Position numbers and translations under genes: made by a program. From Arcobacter sp. (GTDB taxonomy: Bacteria; Campylobacterota; Campylobacteria; Campylobacterales; Arcobacteraceae): DNA of 55,922 bases. Below are positions 42,401 to 51,687 of the stretch, piece by piece. The stretch covers positions 1 to 55,922 of the forward strand of contig PKUJ01000008.1 of NCBI GenBank assembly GCA_002869565.1, read 5' to 3'. Below the pieces are notes generated by a model that was given only the letters and a program-made list of their open reading frames with translations, made no database searches and was not told the origin of the DNA. Position 1 is the first letter of the stretch. Every line of letters begins with the position of its first letter.

Positions 42401-42892
42401 ATGAAGGCAATTTTTTATGCAACTAGTACAGGAAATACTGAAGAAGTTGCAAATAAAATATTAGAAAGGTTAGATGATTTTGAGTTAATAGATATTTCTC
42501 GAGATGGTATAGATAAAATGAAAGAGTGTGACTCTATGATTATTGGTGTTTCAACTTGGGGAGAAGGTGATTTACAGGATGATTGGGAAGATTGTTTAGG
42601 GGATTTACAAGCAATTGATTTTTCAAATAAAACAGTTGCTTTATTTGGATTAGGAGATCAAGATGGATATCCTGATGAATTTTCAAACGCATTAGGAATC
42701 ATATATGAAGAAGTATCATCTCAAGGTGCAAATATAGTTGGGCAAACTTCTACAGAAGGCTATGATTATGATGAATCAAAAGCAGAAGTTAATGGTGAAT
42801 TTGTAGGTTTAGTAATTGATGAAGACAATCAATCTATCTTGACTGATGAAAGAATAAATAATTGGTGTATATCAATAAAAGAAAAATTATAA
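42401..42892 (+). CDS. fldA: Flavodoxin
   Basis: 163 residues, a long-chain flavodoxin. The FMN phosphate loop is ATSTGNTEEVA (7-17). The isoalloxazine-binding loops are STWGEGDLQDDWEDC (about 51-65) and FGLGDQDGYPDEF (about 86-98). The protein is very acidic, as usual. It carries single electrons in place of ferredoxin, and in Campylobacterota it is an acceptor for pyruvate oxidoreductase. Position at the end of a Fur-boxed operon fits the classical swap from iron-sulfur ferredoxin to flavodoxin when iron is scarce. Confidence 0.94.
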   Translation: MKAIFYATSTGNTEEVANKILERLDDFELIDISRDGIDKMKECDSMIIGVSTWGEGDLQDDWEDCLGDLQAIDFSNKTVALFGLGDQDGYPDEFSNALGIIYEEVSSQGANIVGQTSTEGYDYDESKAEVNGEFVGLVIDEDNQSILTDERINNWCISIKEKL

Positions 42893-42914
42893 AAATATTT
42901 ACAAGGATAATTTA

Positions 42915-43994
42915 ATGAATAAATTTAGTTTAATAGCCACTTCCCTAATTTTTGCAGGTAATTTAGTGGCAGCAGACAGTAGTTTTGATGAGGCCATCAA
43001 ATCAGGAATAGTAAGTGCTGATGTAACATTATATGGAGAAAGACAGTCAAATAGCGGAGTAACTCCTGACGCAGGTTTTACTTCAGGTTCAATAGGATTA
43101 TCTTATGAAACAGGAGTATATTATGGTATTAAAGCAGATGTTGGATTTCGAGCAAATCATGATTTTTCTGAAGTAGAAAATGGTGATTACGGTGAAGATA
43201 TTAAATCTATATTACACACAGCAAATATTTCATACACAAATAAATATTTTAATTTAACAGTAGGTAGACAAGAAATTGATTTAGAATGGATGGGAGACTT
43301 TCATGAAGCTGTTGTTTTAGGTACTAATGTAATTCCTGATACTTCAGTTGTTTTAGGATATTCAAATAGAATTGCAGTTGCTGATGTCGATGCTGCATTA
43401 GAAGATTTTACAAAATTCAATAATGATGATGGGGCATATGTATTTGATGTAAAATATGAAGGTATTAAAGGACTAGTAATAAATCCATATTATTATAATG
43501 CAGACAATATCGCATCTTGGTATGGACTAAAAGTTGATTATGATAATGATATATTTGGAATTACCCTTCATGGTGCAAAAAGTAATGAAGATGTATTGTT
43601 AAATGATGCAGATATATACCATCTTGAAGGTAGAACGAATATTGCTGGTTTAAATTTATCTTTAGGATATATTTCTACTGACAATAATTCTGGAGCAGGA
43701 AGCATGACTTCTATTGGAGATAATATAAATCCTTTTGAAGATGGAAATCAAGTTTATGAAGCGGATGCTGATACAACATATTTGAATTTGTCTTATGATT
43801 TAAATGGCTTTGAATTAGGAGCTTTATATGGTAAAACAGATTACTCTACGAACAAAGAAAAAGAGTTAAATCTTACTGTAGATTATTCTTTAACGGATAA
43901 TCTAACACTTGGAGCATTATATGTGGATGTAGATGCAGAAAATAGTGCTGATGATTATAATAGAGTTGCATTAACTCTGCAATATTCTTTTTAG
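42915..43994 (+). CDS. Outer-membrane porin-like beta-barrel protein
   Basis: 359 residues. A signal peptide cleaved after VAA (about residue 20), then alternating amphipathic strands throughout (for example FTSGSIGLSYETGVYYGIKADVGFRA, YFNLTVGRQEIDLEWMG, LTLGALYVDVDAEN) and a terminal strand ending in Phe (VALTLQYSF), the BamA recognition signal. It resembles Opr/Hop-type porins of this phylum. It lies 22 bases after the flavodoxin gene and might be co-transcribed; if iron-regulated it could admit an iron complex, but that is speculation. A strong terminator follows. Confidence 0.82.
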   Translation: MNKFSLIATSLIFAGNLVAADSSFDEAIKSGIVSADVTLYGERQSNSGVTPDAGFTSGSIGLSYETGVYYGIKADVGFRANHDFSEVENGDYGEDIKSILHTANISYTNKYFNLTVGRQEIDLEWMGDFHEAVVLGTNVIPDTSVVLGYSNRIAVADVDAALEDFTKFNNDDGAYVFDVKYEGIKGLVINPYYYNADNIASWYGLKVDYDNDIFGITLHGAKSNEDVLLNDADIYHLEGRTNIAGLNLSLGYISTDNNSGAGSMTSIGDNINPFEDGNQVYEADADTTYLNLSYDLNGFELGALYGKTDYSTNKEKELNLTVDYSLTDNLTLGALYVDVDAENSADDYNRVALTLQYSF

Positions 43995-44009
43995 AATATA
44001 TTTACAAAT

Positions 44010-44045
44010 CTAAGGGAGAATTTATATTTTTTAGTTCTCCCTTAG
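44010..44045 (+). terminator. Terminator after the porin gene
   Basis: CTAAGGGAGAA (44010-44020) pairs perfectly with TTCTCCCTTAG (44035-44045), an 11-bp stem with a 14-base loop, followed after a few bases by T-rich sequence. Confidence 0.75.
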
Positions 44046-44111
44046 CTAAAACTTTCTTTTTTTCTTAAATTTTGCTAAAATTCAGGTTTTATTCATATAC
44101 ACAGGGAAATA

Positions 44112-45509
44112 ATGCAAATAATAAAATATACACTTACCATAATAATAATTACTTTTTTTGCTGCTTGTACAAAACAAATACCAGTAGAAAAACAAGTTAC
44201 TATAGAGCAAAAAAAAACTATTGTTGAAAAAACTTCTCTTGATAATCAGTTTAATAATGTCAGTAAATACTTGCTTAGTAAAAATGAGAAAGAGTTTTTA
44301 GAAATTTTAAAAACAGATAAGTATGCTTCCTTATGTAGTAGTCAAGATAAATATTTAGAACTTAAGAATATGCCAAATAGTTTTGAAAAATCAGAACAAA
44401 TAAAAGCGTTACTTCTTGAATATACAAATAATCTAGTAAACTCATGTATTGATCAGTTAAGTTTTCAAACTTTATTAAAACAAGAAAAATACAAAAAAAG
44501 AAAACAGTACTACGAAATATACAATGAAAAAATTGATAAAGATAAATTATTAGAAGAGTTTAATTCTGGCAAAATTACTGTTGATATGATTTTATCAGAG
44601 TATACTCCAACACATCCAGACTTTTTTAAACTTATTGAAAAATTGGATATAAACAAGCTTTCAAGTGAAAATTACAATAAGTTAAGACTAAATATCGAAA
44701 GATTAAAATTAATAAAAGAGTATAAAAATGATAATTTTATTCAATTAAATATTCCTTCTTATAATTTTGCTTTATATGAAAATGGTGAAGTAGAAAGAAA
44801 ATTTGGTACAGTAGTTGGTGAAAAAGATAGTCAAACTCCAATTTTATCAAGCAAACTTTCGTATTTTATTATAAATCCTGCTTGGAATATTCCTGATTCA
44901 ATTGCAAAAAGTACAATTATTCCAAGAGCTTTAAAAGATAAAAACTATTTAAAAAGAAAAAATATAGTAATACGAAAAAATTATAATCTTGATTCAAAAA
45001 AATATAGATTCAAAGATATCAAGTGGAAAAAGTATCTTAACAAACAAGTTAAATATATTCCTTATAAATTTATTCAACTACCATCAAGAACAAATGGGAT
45101 GGGAAGAGTTAAATTTATGTTTCCAAATGATTATGCGGTATATATGCATGATACGATTGGAACTTGGCGATTTAAAAGTAATAAAGAAAAAATTAGATTT
45201 ACAAGTCATGGCTGTGTTAGACTTGAACATCCAATTGCTTTTATGAGACATGTAACTAAAAATTATACTCCTAAAACATATAAAAGTATTAGAAAAACAT
45301 ATTTAAGCAATGAAATGAGAACAGTAGGGCTTTCTAAAAAGTTACCTTTACATATCACTTATTTAACTTCATATATAAAAAATGGAAAACTTGGATTTTA
45401 TAAAGATGTTTATGAATATGACAAAATTCAAAAATTAAATTTCATTCCATATCAAAATGCAGTAACTTTTGCCCAAGCAAATAAAGATAGTTTGATAAAA
45501 AACTTTTAA
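44112..45509 (+). CDS. L,D-transpeptidase of the YcbB type, lipoprotein
   Basis: 465 residues. Lipoprotein signal ends at FFAAC (Cys19). The N-terminal half is helical; the YkuD-type catalytic domain spans about 205-400. The active-site motif is TSHGCVRLEH (Cys near 377), with the preceding conserved YAVYMHDT. Such enzymes make 3-3 cross-links in peptidoglycan or attach proteins to it. The length and domain order match YcbB/LdtD enzymes without an obvious peptidoglycan-binding domain. It converges on the MauG-like gene with a shared terminator. Confidence 0.88.
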   Translation: MQIIKYTLTIIIITFFAACTKQIPVEKQVTIEQKKTIVEKTSLDNQFNNVSKYLLSKNEKEFLEILKTDKYASLCSSQDKYLELKNMPNSFEKSEQIKALLLEYTNNLVNSCIDQLSFQTLLKQEKYKKRKQYYEIYNEKIDKDKLLEEFNSGKITVDMILSEYTPTHPDFFKLIEKLDINKLSSENYNKLRLNIERLKLIKEYKNDNFIQLNIPSYNFALYENGEVERKFGTVVGEKDSQTPILSSKLSYFIINPAWNIPDSIAKSTIIPRALKDKNYLKRKNIVIRKNYNLDSKKYRFKDIKWKKYLNKQVKYIPYKFIQLPSRTNGMGRVKFMFPNDYAVYMHDTIGTWRFKSNKEKIRFTSHGCVRLEHPIAFMRHVTKNYTPKTYKSIRKTYLSNEMRTVGLSKKLPLHITYLTSYIKNGKLGFYKDVYEYDKIQKLNFIPYQNAVTFAQANKDSLIKNF

Positions 45510-45539
45510 CTAAAAGGAGCTTTTCTACTCCTTTTAGTT
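45508..45539. terminator. Bidirectional terminator overlapping two stop codons
   Basis: AACTAAAAGGAG (45508-45519) pairs perfectly with CTCCTTTTAGTT (45528-45539). The arms touch the stop codons of both convergent genes. Confidence 0.85.
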
Positions 45540-46696
45540 TATTTATTTTCTAATAGATGTTCATATCTCTTATCTGTTAGAAGTTTCATAAATGCCACAA
45601 GTGCATCTACTTTTCTATCACTTTGTTTTTTAGCTTTAAGTTTTTCTAGGTCTATTGTCTCTTTTACTTCTGGCTCATCCCAAGCTTTTTTAGTCTCTGG
45701 ATTTATTGTTCTTTCTTTATTATTATATTTATCGTAAAATTCAACTACTGTTCTTAAATCTTTAAATACTCCATTGTGCATATATGGAGCTGTAACTGCA
45801 ACATTTCTAAGAGTTGGAACTTTATATTTTCCAAGTTCTTTTTTATCAATAATAGCTGGGTTATTTAAAAGTCCAACATCTATATCTTTAACACCATTTT
45901 TAGCTCTAAGTTTATGATTTATTGGTGTTCCAATATTATGATATTCGTAACTTGTAAATGTTTCGCCAGCTTTATCTTCACCTTTTAATACGTGACAAGT
46001 AGCACAAGAATTATTGTTGTTTGAAAAGAAAAGTGATTTACCTAAATCTTCAAGTGGAGTTAAATCATATTCTCCTTTTAAAAATCTATCATATTTTGAA
46101 TCAAAAGGTGCAAACTCTTTTGTCATTTCAAATTTTTCAATTGAGTTTGTCATAGCTTTATATGTTTTTTCATTTGAAGAAAAAATATCGTCTCCATAAA
46201 TTGTTTTAAATGATTCTATATAGTATGGGTTTTCTTTTAATCTATCTACAACTGTTTCTTTTGATTCCATCCCCATCTCTGCTGGATTTGTTGGAGGACC
46301 GCCAGCTTGCCCAGCTAAGGTATGCTCTCTTCCATCCCAAAACTGTCCACCTTTGAAAACTTTATTCTTTTTATCATAGTGGAATTCTGGACTAAACATG
46401 GCATATGCTGCACTAGGAGCTTGTCTATCTCCAATAGATTTTCCATCATCTCCAAGTGAAGCCATACTTTCTATACCATTGTCCCTGTTATCAACAAATC
46501 CAGCCTCTGGATTATGACAAGTTGCACAAGCTTGGGTTCTATTTTTTGATAAATTTTTATCAAAATATAAAGCTCTTCCTAATTCCTCTTTCATTTTTGT
46601 TTTTTTTGTAATCTCTTCTTTTGTAAGTGTTGTATTTGTACACGCACTTAAAAGTAAAACACTAGCAGCCAAACTAGCTAATTTTATATATTTCAT
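45539..46696 (-). CDS. MauG-like di-heme cytochrome c peroxidase family lipoprotein
   Basis: 385 residues. Lipoprotein signal ends at LLSAC (Cys19). Two heme-binding motifs, CATCH at 57-61 and again in SCATCH near 230, and the downstream conserved FKVPTLRNVAVTAPYMHNGVF-like segment (APYMHNG supplies a heme-ligand Met/His region) mark the CcpA/MauG superfamily. Last gene of a tight five-gene cluster with imelysin-type proteins; in that setting such proteins are thought to help iron uptake by periplasmic redox chemistry, not peroxide removal. Membrane anchoring by a lipid is consistent with a partner role. Confidence 0.87.
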   Translation of the reverse strand: MKYIKLASLAASVLLLSACTNTTLTKEEITKKTKMKEELGRALYFDKNLSKNRTQACATCHNPEAGFVDNRDNGIESMASLGDDGKSIGDRQAPSAAYAMFSPEFHYDKKNKVFKGGQFWDGREHTLAGQAGGPPTNPAEMGMESKETVVDRLKENPYYIESFKTIYGDDIFSSNEKTYKAMTNSIEKFEMTKEFAPFDSKYDRFLKGEYDLTPLEDLGKSLFFSNNNNSCATCHVLKGEDKAGETFTSYEYHNIGTPINHKLRAKNGVKDIDVGLLNNPAIIDKKELGKYKVPTLRNVAVTAPYMHNGVFKDLRTVVEFYDKYNNKERTINPETKKAWDEPEVKETIDLEKLKAKKQSDRKVDALVAFMKLLTDKRYEHLLENK

Positions 46697-47599
46697 TTAA
46701 TTTCTCCTTCTTAAAATATTTGTAAATGGGTACACGATTAAATTTTTTATTGATTTGTAGTTATTCATTTGATTTCGTTTTAATCCAAACTTTAGAACTT
46801 TTACTTCATTTGATACTTTTAAAGTTCCAAAAACTCTATCCCAAATGGCTAAATATCCACCAAAATTCTTATCAAAATGTTTTTTACTGTGATGTATTTG
46901 ATGTTGTTTTGGAGAAATAATCCATCTCTCTATACTTTCAAAGTATTCTAAAGGAATATGCGAATGTCTCAAGTTTGAACCTAAAAGTGAAAAAATAAAT
47001 ATAAAAATATTTGCTCCTAATACTTCATAAAGACCAATTTTTGAACCAAAAAAGTATATAAATAGTCCCGTAACAAAACCAACACTAAGTGAATATCTAA
47101 ATCCAAACAGAATATTTTCAATAGGATGAACCCTATAAAATGTTAGAGGATTTAATACTTTTGCACTATGGTGAACTTTATGAAATTCCCAAAGAAAAGG
47201 AATAGTATGTAAAAATCTATGGAGCCAATATCTTGTAAAATCACTTACAATAAATAGTGTTAATGTATATAAAATAACAGTTATTTCATATGAAATAGTT
47301 TGAATTTGATTAAAACCATATTCAAGATATAAAAATTTATTTATAGAAAAAGCAACAGTTTTTGCACTAATTATTATTGGAATAATCATTACTATTTTAA
47401 TAAAATATGAAAGAACAAAATAATAGTAATCCAACTTGGCACTAGGGTGTAACAATAGTTTTGAAGATAGATTTATTTTCATCTGTTTTCTATTAAAATA
47501 GAGATAAATCATTGCAATAGCAATTGAAGAAAATATATAAACCCAGTAAGTTCTTTTACTAGGGTTTATAAGGTATTCAAAGATTAATAAATCATCCAA
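46697..47599 (-). CDS. Fatty-acid-hydroxylase / sterol-desaturase superfamily diiron membrane protein
   Basis: 300 residues, four or so membrane segments. The eight-histidine pattern that binds two irons is present: HRFLH, HKVHH (in FHKVHHSAKVLNPL), and HQIHHSKKH, plus the HPIE His in the middle. The superfamily hydroxylates or desaturates lipids using oxygen. The gene starts three bases after the second imelysin gene ends and ends one base before the MauG-like gene, so it belongs to the iron operon. Its lipid substrate is unknown; bacterial members act on fatty acids, carotenoids or ether lipids. Confidence 0.87.
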   Translation of the reverse strand: MDDLLIFEYLINPSKRTYWVYIFSSIAIAMIYLYFNRKQMKINLSSKLLLHPSAKLDYYYFVLSYFIKIVMIIPIIISAKTVAFSINKFLYLEYGFNQIQTISYEITVILYTLTLFIVSDFTRYWLHRFLHTIPFLWEFHKVHHSAKVLNPLTFYRVHPIENILFGFRYSLSVGFVTGLFIYFFGSKIGLYEVLGANIFIFIFSLLGSNLRHSHIPLEYFESIERWIISPKQHQIHHSKKHFDKNFGGYLAIWDRVFGTLKVSNEVKVLKFGLKRNQMNNYKSIKNLIVYPFTNILRRRN

Positions 47600-47601
47600 G
47601 A

Positions 47602-48618
47602 TTAATCACCATCTGAGTCTAAGATTTTTGCATTGATTGCTAAATCTTCTACCATTTCAACAAAAAGTATTACATGGATTTCATTTATTTCTTCATATAA
47701 TTCTTTGGCATTTGAAAAATCATCATTTTTAATCTCTTTTATAAGTTTTAAACTTTTGTGTAAAGAAGTTCTTAATTTTTTTATATCTTTCCCGTCAGTT
47801 AGAGAAATAAGATAATCTCCAAAATCTTCATAAGAATCATTGTCTAAAACATTTTTATATGTTTGAAGAATTGCTTCAATGGCAATTGCACTTGATTTAC
47901 TTAAGTAGTATTCTGCTCTTGCATTATCCGCTTTGTTTTCATATTTCTTTGTTAGGCCAATAACATCTCCAACTCTCCACTCTTTTAGCTTATAAGAGCT
48001 TTGAATAATTGCATTTATAATAACTGCATTAGATTTCTTTTTATCTGCAAGAAACATCTTTTTATTATCTAAATATGCACTGAAGATATCTTCTAAATGA
48101 GACGTAAGTCTTTTAGTAATTGCTAAAGCAATATCATTTACTCTTTTTTCTTTTATATTTTTTTTATATAAGATATATTCTAAAGCATTTATAGATTTCA
48201 AAGAGTTTTTAAATAGGGAAACTCTAATTTCATCTTTACTTTTGATTGCTCTATCTAACTGTTTTGTAATATCTTCATTTCCATTATGAAAAATATCCAT
48301 ATATCTTGGGGTATCAATAAAGTCTTCATTTATATCCCCTAAAATATAAAATGCTTGTACACTTTTCCAGGATTTTACAAAAGTTTTAAAATCTTCATTT
48401 ACTTTTTTTAACTCTTTTGCTTTTATTGCATTTGATAGATTTTTTATATCTTCAAGTGCTTTTTGCGAATTTTTTAATGCTACAAAATCATAAAGATTTG
48501 TATTGATTTTTTTATTTATTTCATTATCGTTTGCATAAACAAATAGTGATAAAAAAGTTACTATAAAAATAGCTTTGATTAATTTACCTATAAACGGGAT
48601 TCCACTTTGTTTTATCAT
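47602..48618 (-). CDS. Imelysin (M75) family protein, second copy, degenerate motif
   Basis: 338 residues with a signal anchor or signal peptide (hydrophobic 12-28, ending near VYA). The helical-bundle layout of imelysin is present. In the position of the GxHxxE motif the sequence reads SINALEYILY, so the Gly and His are replaced while Glu is kept. That argues for a structural or binding role over metal catalysis. It starts just before the DUF1111 stop and sits between two redox genes in the operon. Confidence 0.75.
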   Translation of the reverse strand: MIKQSGIPFIGKLIKAIFIVTFLSLFVYANDNEINKKINTNLYDFVALKNSQKALEDIKNLSNAIKAKELKKVNEDFKTFVKSWKSVQAFYILGDINEDFIDTPRYMDIFHNGNEDITKQLDRAIKSKDEIRVSLFKNSLKSINALEYILYKKNIKEKRVNDIALAITKRLTSHLEDIFSAYLDNKKMFLADKKKSNAVIINAIIQSSYKLKEWRVGDVIGLTKKYENKADNARAEYYLSKSSAIAIEAILQTYKNVLDNDSYEDFGDYLISLTDGKDIKKLRTSLHKSLKLIKEIKNDDFSNAKELYEEINEIHVILFVEMVEDLAINAKILDSDGD

Positions 48619-48619
48619 T

Positions 48620-49999
48620 TTATACCTCTTTTAAAAACTCTAATAGTTTTTTTCTTTCTTCTTTTTTTAAATTTTTGTAAAGCTCTCTTGATTTATCAGC
48701 TTCACCTGCATGCCATAAGATAGCTTCTTGAAAATCTTTAGCCCTTCCATCATGTAGCAGTCTTGGGCTTTTTTTATTGATTTTTTGATGAAGAGATAAT
48801 CCCCATAAAGGTGCAGTTCTCCACTCTTTTCCTGAAGCTTCAAATTCTCTTCTTCCGTCAGTTAATCCTTCTCCCATATCATGAAGAAGAATATCCGTAA
48901 AGGGGGCAATTTTAATTCCACTTTTTGTAGTGAAATTATCAATATGACACTTTGCACAATCAATTGATTTAAATATTTTTAAACCTTCTTGATATTTTTT
49001 TGTTTTTTTAGCACTATATGTTTTTATTTTTTTAATATAAAAATCCATAGCGTCAAGTCTTAAATCTGTAATATCAATTGGATCTCTAGCTTTGTCTGCA
49101 TTGTTGCATGCAATTTGTGATTTTGTGCAATTTTCATTTGGAAAAATTGTTGTAGTAAGTCCCATGTCATTGTTAGCTGCATTTGCAGTTTGATGTTTAA
49201 TACTTACTGTATTTGCTTTCCAACTATAACGTCCTAGTTCTGTTTTTTTTGATATATGTGAATATACAAAATTTGCACGGCCAGAGATTCCATCACTATT
49301 TTTATCATCTTCATCTACATTTTTTAAAATATCTTCATCTGAGATATTTTCAATTAGTCCAAGACCATTTAAACTTGGAGCTAATCTAAATGTTAGTATT
49401 GAATCTTTATGCAGTTTTCCATACTGTAAATCTGTCAAAGAATAAATCGGTTTATAAATAGTATCAATCTCTCCATCAGGAAATTTTACTTCAATAGTTT
49501 TATACTCAATATGTGGTTTTGCTTCAAATTTTACACCATGAATTGCATTTATTGCAATTTGTCCACCATAAGTAGGTTCTGGAACTAAACCATTGTATTT
49601 TATATTTTTGAGATGTTCTTTTGTACCATTGCTTTTTATAGAAATTTTAGGAATAAGGCTTCGCGAAATTTGATTTGAATTATTATATAAGTTTCCTCTA
49701 CCATTTCTTGGATGACAACTATTACAGGTATTTGCGTTAAAAAGTGGACCTAATCCATCTCTTGCAGTTGTTGCACTAGGTGCTTCAACCCAAGGGATTT
49801 TTATAAAACTTCTTCCTAAAATAAATTTATCATAATCTTCATCACTTAAATTCTTAATTGGATTTAAAAGTACTGATTTATTTTTTTCAGATGTTATAAA
49901 ATCGCTTTCTTTTTGAACGCCAAAAAGCCCTGTAGTAAAAAATACTACAAGGCTAAATGATAATAAAAAGTTTTCTAAGAGATTAAAGTTTAGTTTCAT
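48620..49999 (-). CDS. DUF1111 di-heme oxidoreductase family protein
   Basis: 459 residues. A signal peptide (about 1-28). Two CxxCH motifs: TCNSCHPRNGRG near residue 92 and DCAKCHIDNF near 350. Conserved DUF1111 segments include SGRANFVYS, DMGEGLTDGR and EWRTAPLWGL. Members are periplasmic, related to cytochrome c peroxidases, and commonly encoded beside imelysins in Fur-controlled clusters. It overlaps the upstream lipoprotein imelysin gene by 17 bases. Confidence 0.9.
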   Translation of the reverse strand: MKLNFNLLENFLLSFSLVVFFTTGLFGVQKESDFITSEKNKSVLLNPIKNLSDEDYDKFILGRSFIKIPWVEAPSATTARDGLGPLFNANTCNSCHPRNGRGNLYNNSNQISRSLIPKISIKSNGTKEHLKNIKYNGLVPEPTYGGQIAINAIHGVKFEAKPHIEYKTIEVKFPDGEIDTIYKPIYSLTDLQYGKLHKDSILTFRLAPSLNGLGLIENISDEDILKNVDEDDKNSDGISGRANFVYSHISKKTELGRYSWKANTVSIKHQTANAANNDMGLTTTIFPNENCTKSQIACNNADKARDPIDITDLRLDAMDFYIKKIKTYSAKKTKKYQEGLKIFKSIDCAKCHIDNFTTKSGIKIAPFTDILLHDMGEGLTDGRREFEASGKEWRTAPLWGLSLHQKINKKSPRLLHDGRAKDFQEAILWHAGEADKSRELYKNLKKEERKKLLEFLKEV

Positions 50000-51320
50000 C
50001 TGCGTCTGTTACGTCTTCTGTTGTTAAAGAAATTCCGTTTGCATTTGCAACATGTACCATTTCATCACCAAGTTTTCTCATTTGGTTTTTAAGTTTTACA
50101 ATAATTTTTGCTTGAGGATTATCTGGCTGAATTTGATAATCAAAGTGTGCAGTTGTTGTTGCAACTTTATTAATACTTTTGATTTTTGATTCAATTGAAG
50201 CCATTAAACTTATAATTCTAGTTTTGTCTTCTTTTGATACTTTGTCTAATAAAGATGCCCCATATGATTTACCTTTATATGTAGAAGTTAAAATATTTCT
50301 AAATCCTAAATAGTTTGTAGTAATGTCTCTGTGTGTATTATCAGAAAAACAAGAATGCTCATCTTCTTCACTTGGAGTTAAAACTGCAACTGCAATTCTT
50401 TCGTTTGCAAGTTCTGATTTTATAAATACACCCATTCCTGCTAATATTTGTTTTAAAGCAGTATTTGTTGCTATGTTTTTTGATGCATTATCCCCTGATA
50501 GTTTTCCTTGAATTGCTTTTTGGTATAAACCATTATCACCCCAAGCACTTGCGACAGTCTCTAAATCAGAAACAATTTTTGACGAAGCAGCTTTTAAATA
50601 AGCCAATCTTCTTGGAGCATTTTTATCACTAGTAAAATCAGAAAGAGGTCTTTGTCCAGCTGTCATAGCACCATTTGTAATAGAGTCTTTTACAAAGTTT
50701 GAATAATCTTGATCTTGTCCACAAAGAATAAACTCTACTGCATGATATCCTGTACTTACATTTGCATCTCCACCATTTTCATTTAACTGAGCTAGTGCAT
50801 CAGGTGTAATTGTAGATACGTTTATTGCTTTTGAATCTTCTCCTCCGGGATTAAAAGAACCGATTGTATCAATAATATTTCCGGAAGTTCTCTTTCCCTC
50901 TGCATCAATTGTATAATCAATCATATTTTCATCTAGTGGCCAAGCATTAAGTTGTCCTTCTAACGCACCATAAGTGTCTGCTACCCAACCTTCTTCTGCA
51001 TCAATAGGTCCATTTGATAGTCTGAAGATTTCTGTTTGTCCATATGACTCTCTTGATTTAAGCCAAGCATTTTTGGCATTTGCTAAAGTTGTTTGTGTTG
51101 GATTAGTTGCAAATTTGTTTATAGCAAGTTCTAATGCTTTTGCATCATTTAAAGCATCATTATAATTTGTTTGTGCAATCTTTACATATGCACTTAAGAT
51201 TGGAGATGTTTTCATTTCCATTTTTGAAGTACTTTCCATATTTTGTGAAGGTACACAACCTGAGAATGCAAGTGCAACTGCTAAACTCATACTTGCCGTT
51301 ATTAATTTTGTTTTTGTCAT
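49983..51320 (-). CDS. irpA: Imelysin (M75) lipoprotein, IrpA/ICMP-like
   Basis: 445 residues from the ATG at 51320, preceded by AAGGAAGAG; an upstream in-frame ATG at 51377 would place the signal peptide internally and lies in the Fur-like box. Lipoprotein signal ends at FSGC (Cys22). The motif GYHAVEF (191-197) is the GxHxxE signature of imelysins, and GPIDAEEGWVADTYGALEGQLNAWPLD is the usual preceding region. IrpA-type proteins are needed for growth under iron limitation in other bacteria; direct proteolysis is doubtful. It is the first gene of the five-gene operon with Fur-like boxes upstream. Confidence 0.88.
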   Translation of the reverse strand: MTKTKLITASMSLAVALAFSGCVPSQNMESTSKMEMKTSPILSAYVKIAQTNYNDALNDAKALELAINKFATNPTQTTLANAKNAWLKSRESYGQTEIFRLSNGPIDAEEGWVADTYGALEGQLNAWPLDENMIDYTIDAEGKRTSGNIIDTIGSFNPGGEDSKAINVSTITPDALAQLNENGGDANVSTGYHAVEFILCGQDQDYSNFVKDSITNGAMTAGQRPLSDFTSDKNAPRRLAYLKAASSKIVSDLETVASAWGDNGLYQKAIQGKLSGDNASKNIATNTALKQILAGMGVFIKSELANERIAVAVLTPSEEDEHSCFSDNTHRDITTNYLGFRNILTSTYKGKSYGASLLDKVSKEDKTRIISLMASIESKIKSINKVATTTAHFDYQIQPDNPQAKIIVKLKNQMRKLGDEMVHVANANGISLTTEDVTDADETKL

Positions 51321-51361
51321 ATTTCTCTTCCTTTTATCTTTTAACATTTTAATTCTTATAT

Positions 51362-51441
51362 TAATAATTGTTATCAAAACTGATTTTGGAATTATAAGGG
51401 GATTTTTCTTAATTGTTACTTAATACCGATAATAATTATCA
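51362..51441. promoter_or_regulatory. Two Fur-like boxes between divergent genes
   Basis: TAATAATTGTTATCA (51362-51376) and CGATAATAATTATCA (51427-51441) each match the TGATAA-3-TTATCA pattern with one mismatch; the first is the reverse complement of the box at 40864-40878 save one base. They lie upstream of irpA and 120-200 bases before the divergent 37-residue gene, so both directions may be iron-repressed. Confidence 0.72.
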
Positions 51442-51564
51442 ATATGGTAAGATGTATATTAATTAATCATGTTAAACTTGCAAAATTTGATTTTTTATGT
51501 TATTATACTTTTAATCTATAATATATAGATATCTACTACATAAAATATATAATAAGGAGAAAAT

Positions 51565-51678
51565 ATGACAAATAATATAAATATTAAAAATGAAAGTATT
51601 TCAGAAGATTTATTTAGAACTGCCGTAATGGTTGCAACATTGGTAATAATTGGTGTGAGTGTATTCTTTTTAGCTTAG
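51565..51678 (+). CDS. 37-residue single-helix membrane peptide
   Basis: Starts MTNNINIKNESISEDLF and ends in one hydrophobic helix (TAVMVATLVIIGVSVFFLA). An optimal AAGGAGAAAAT ribosome binding site lies at the correct distance, and the frame ends exactly at the end of the helix. It is divergent from the iron operon and converges on lemA. A small inner-membrane regulatory or stabilising peptide is likely; no family recognised. Confidence 0.65.
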   Translation: MTNNINIKNESISEDLFRTAVMVATLVIIGVSVFFLA

Positions 51679-51687
51679 TTTTTCTTT

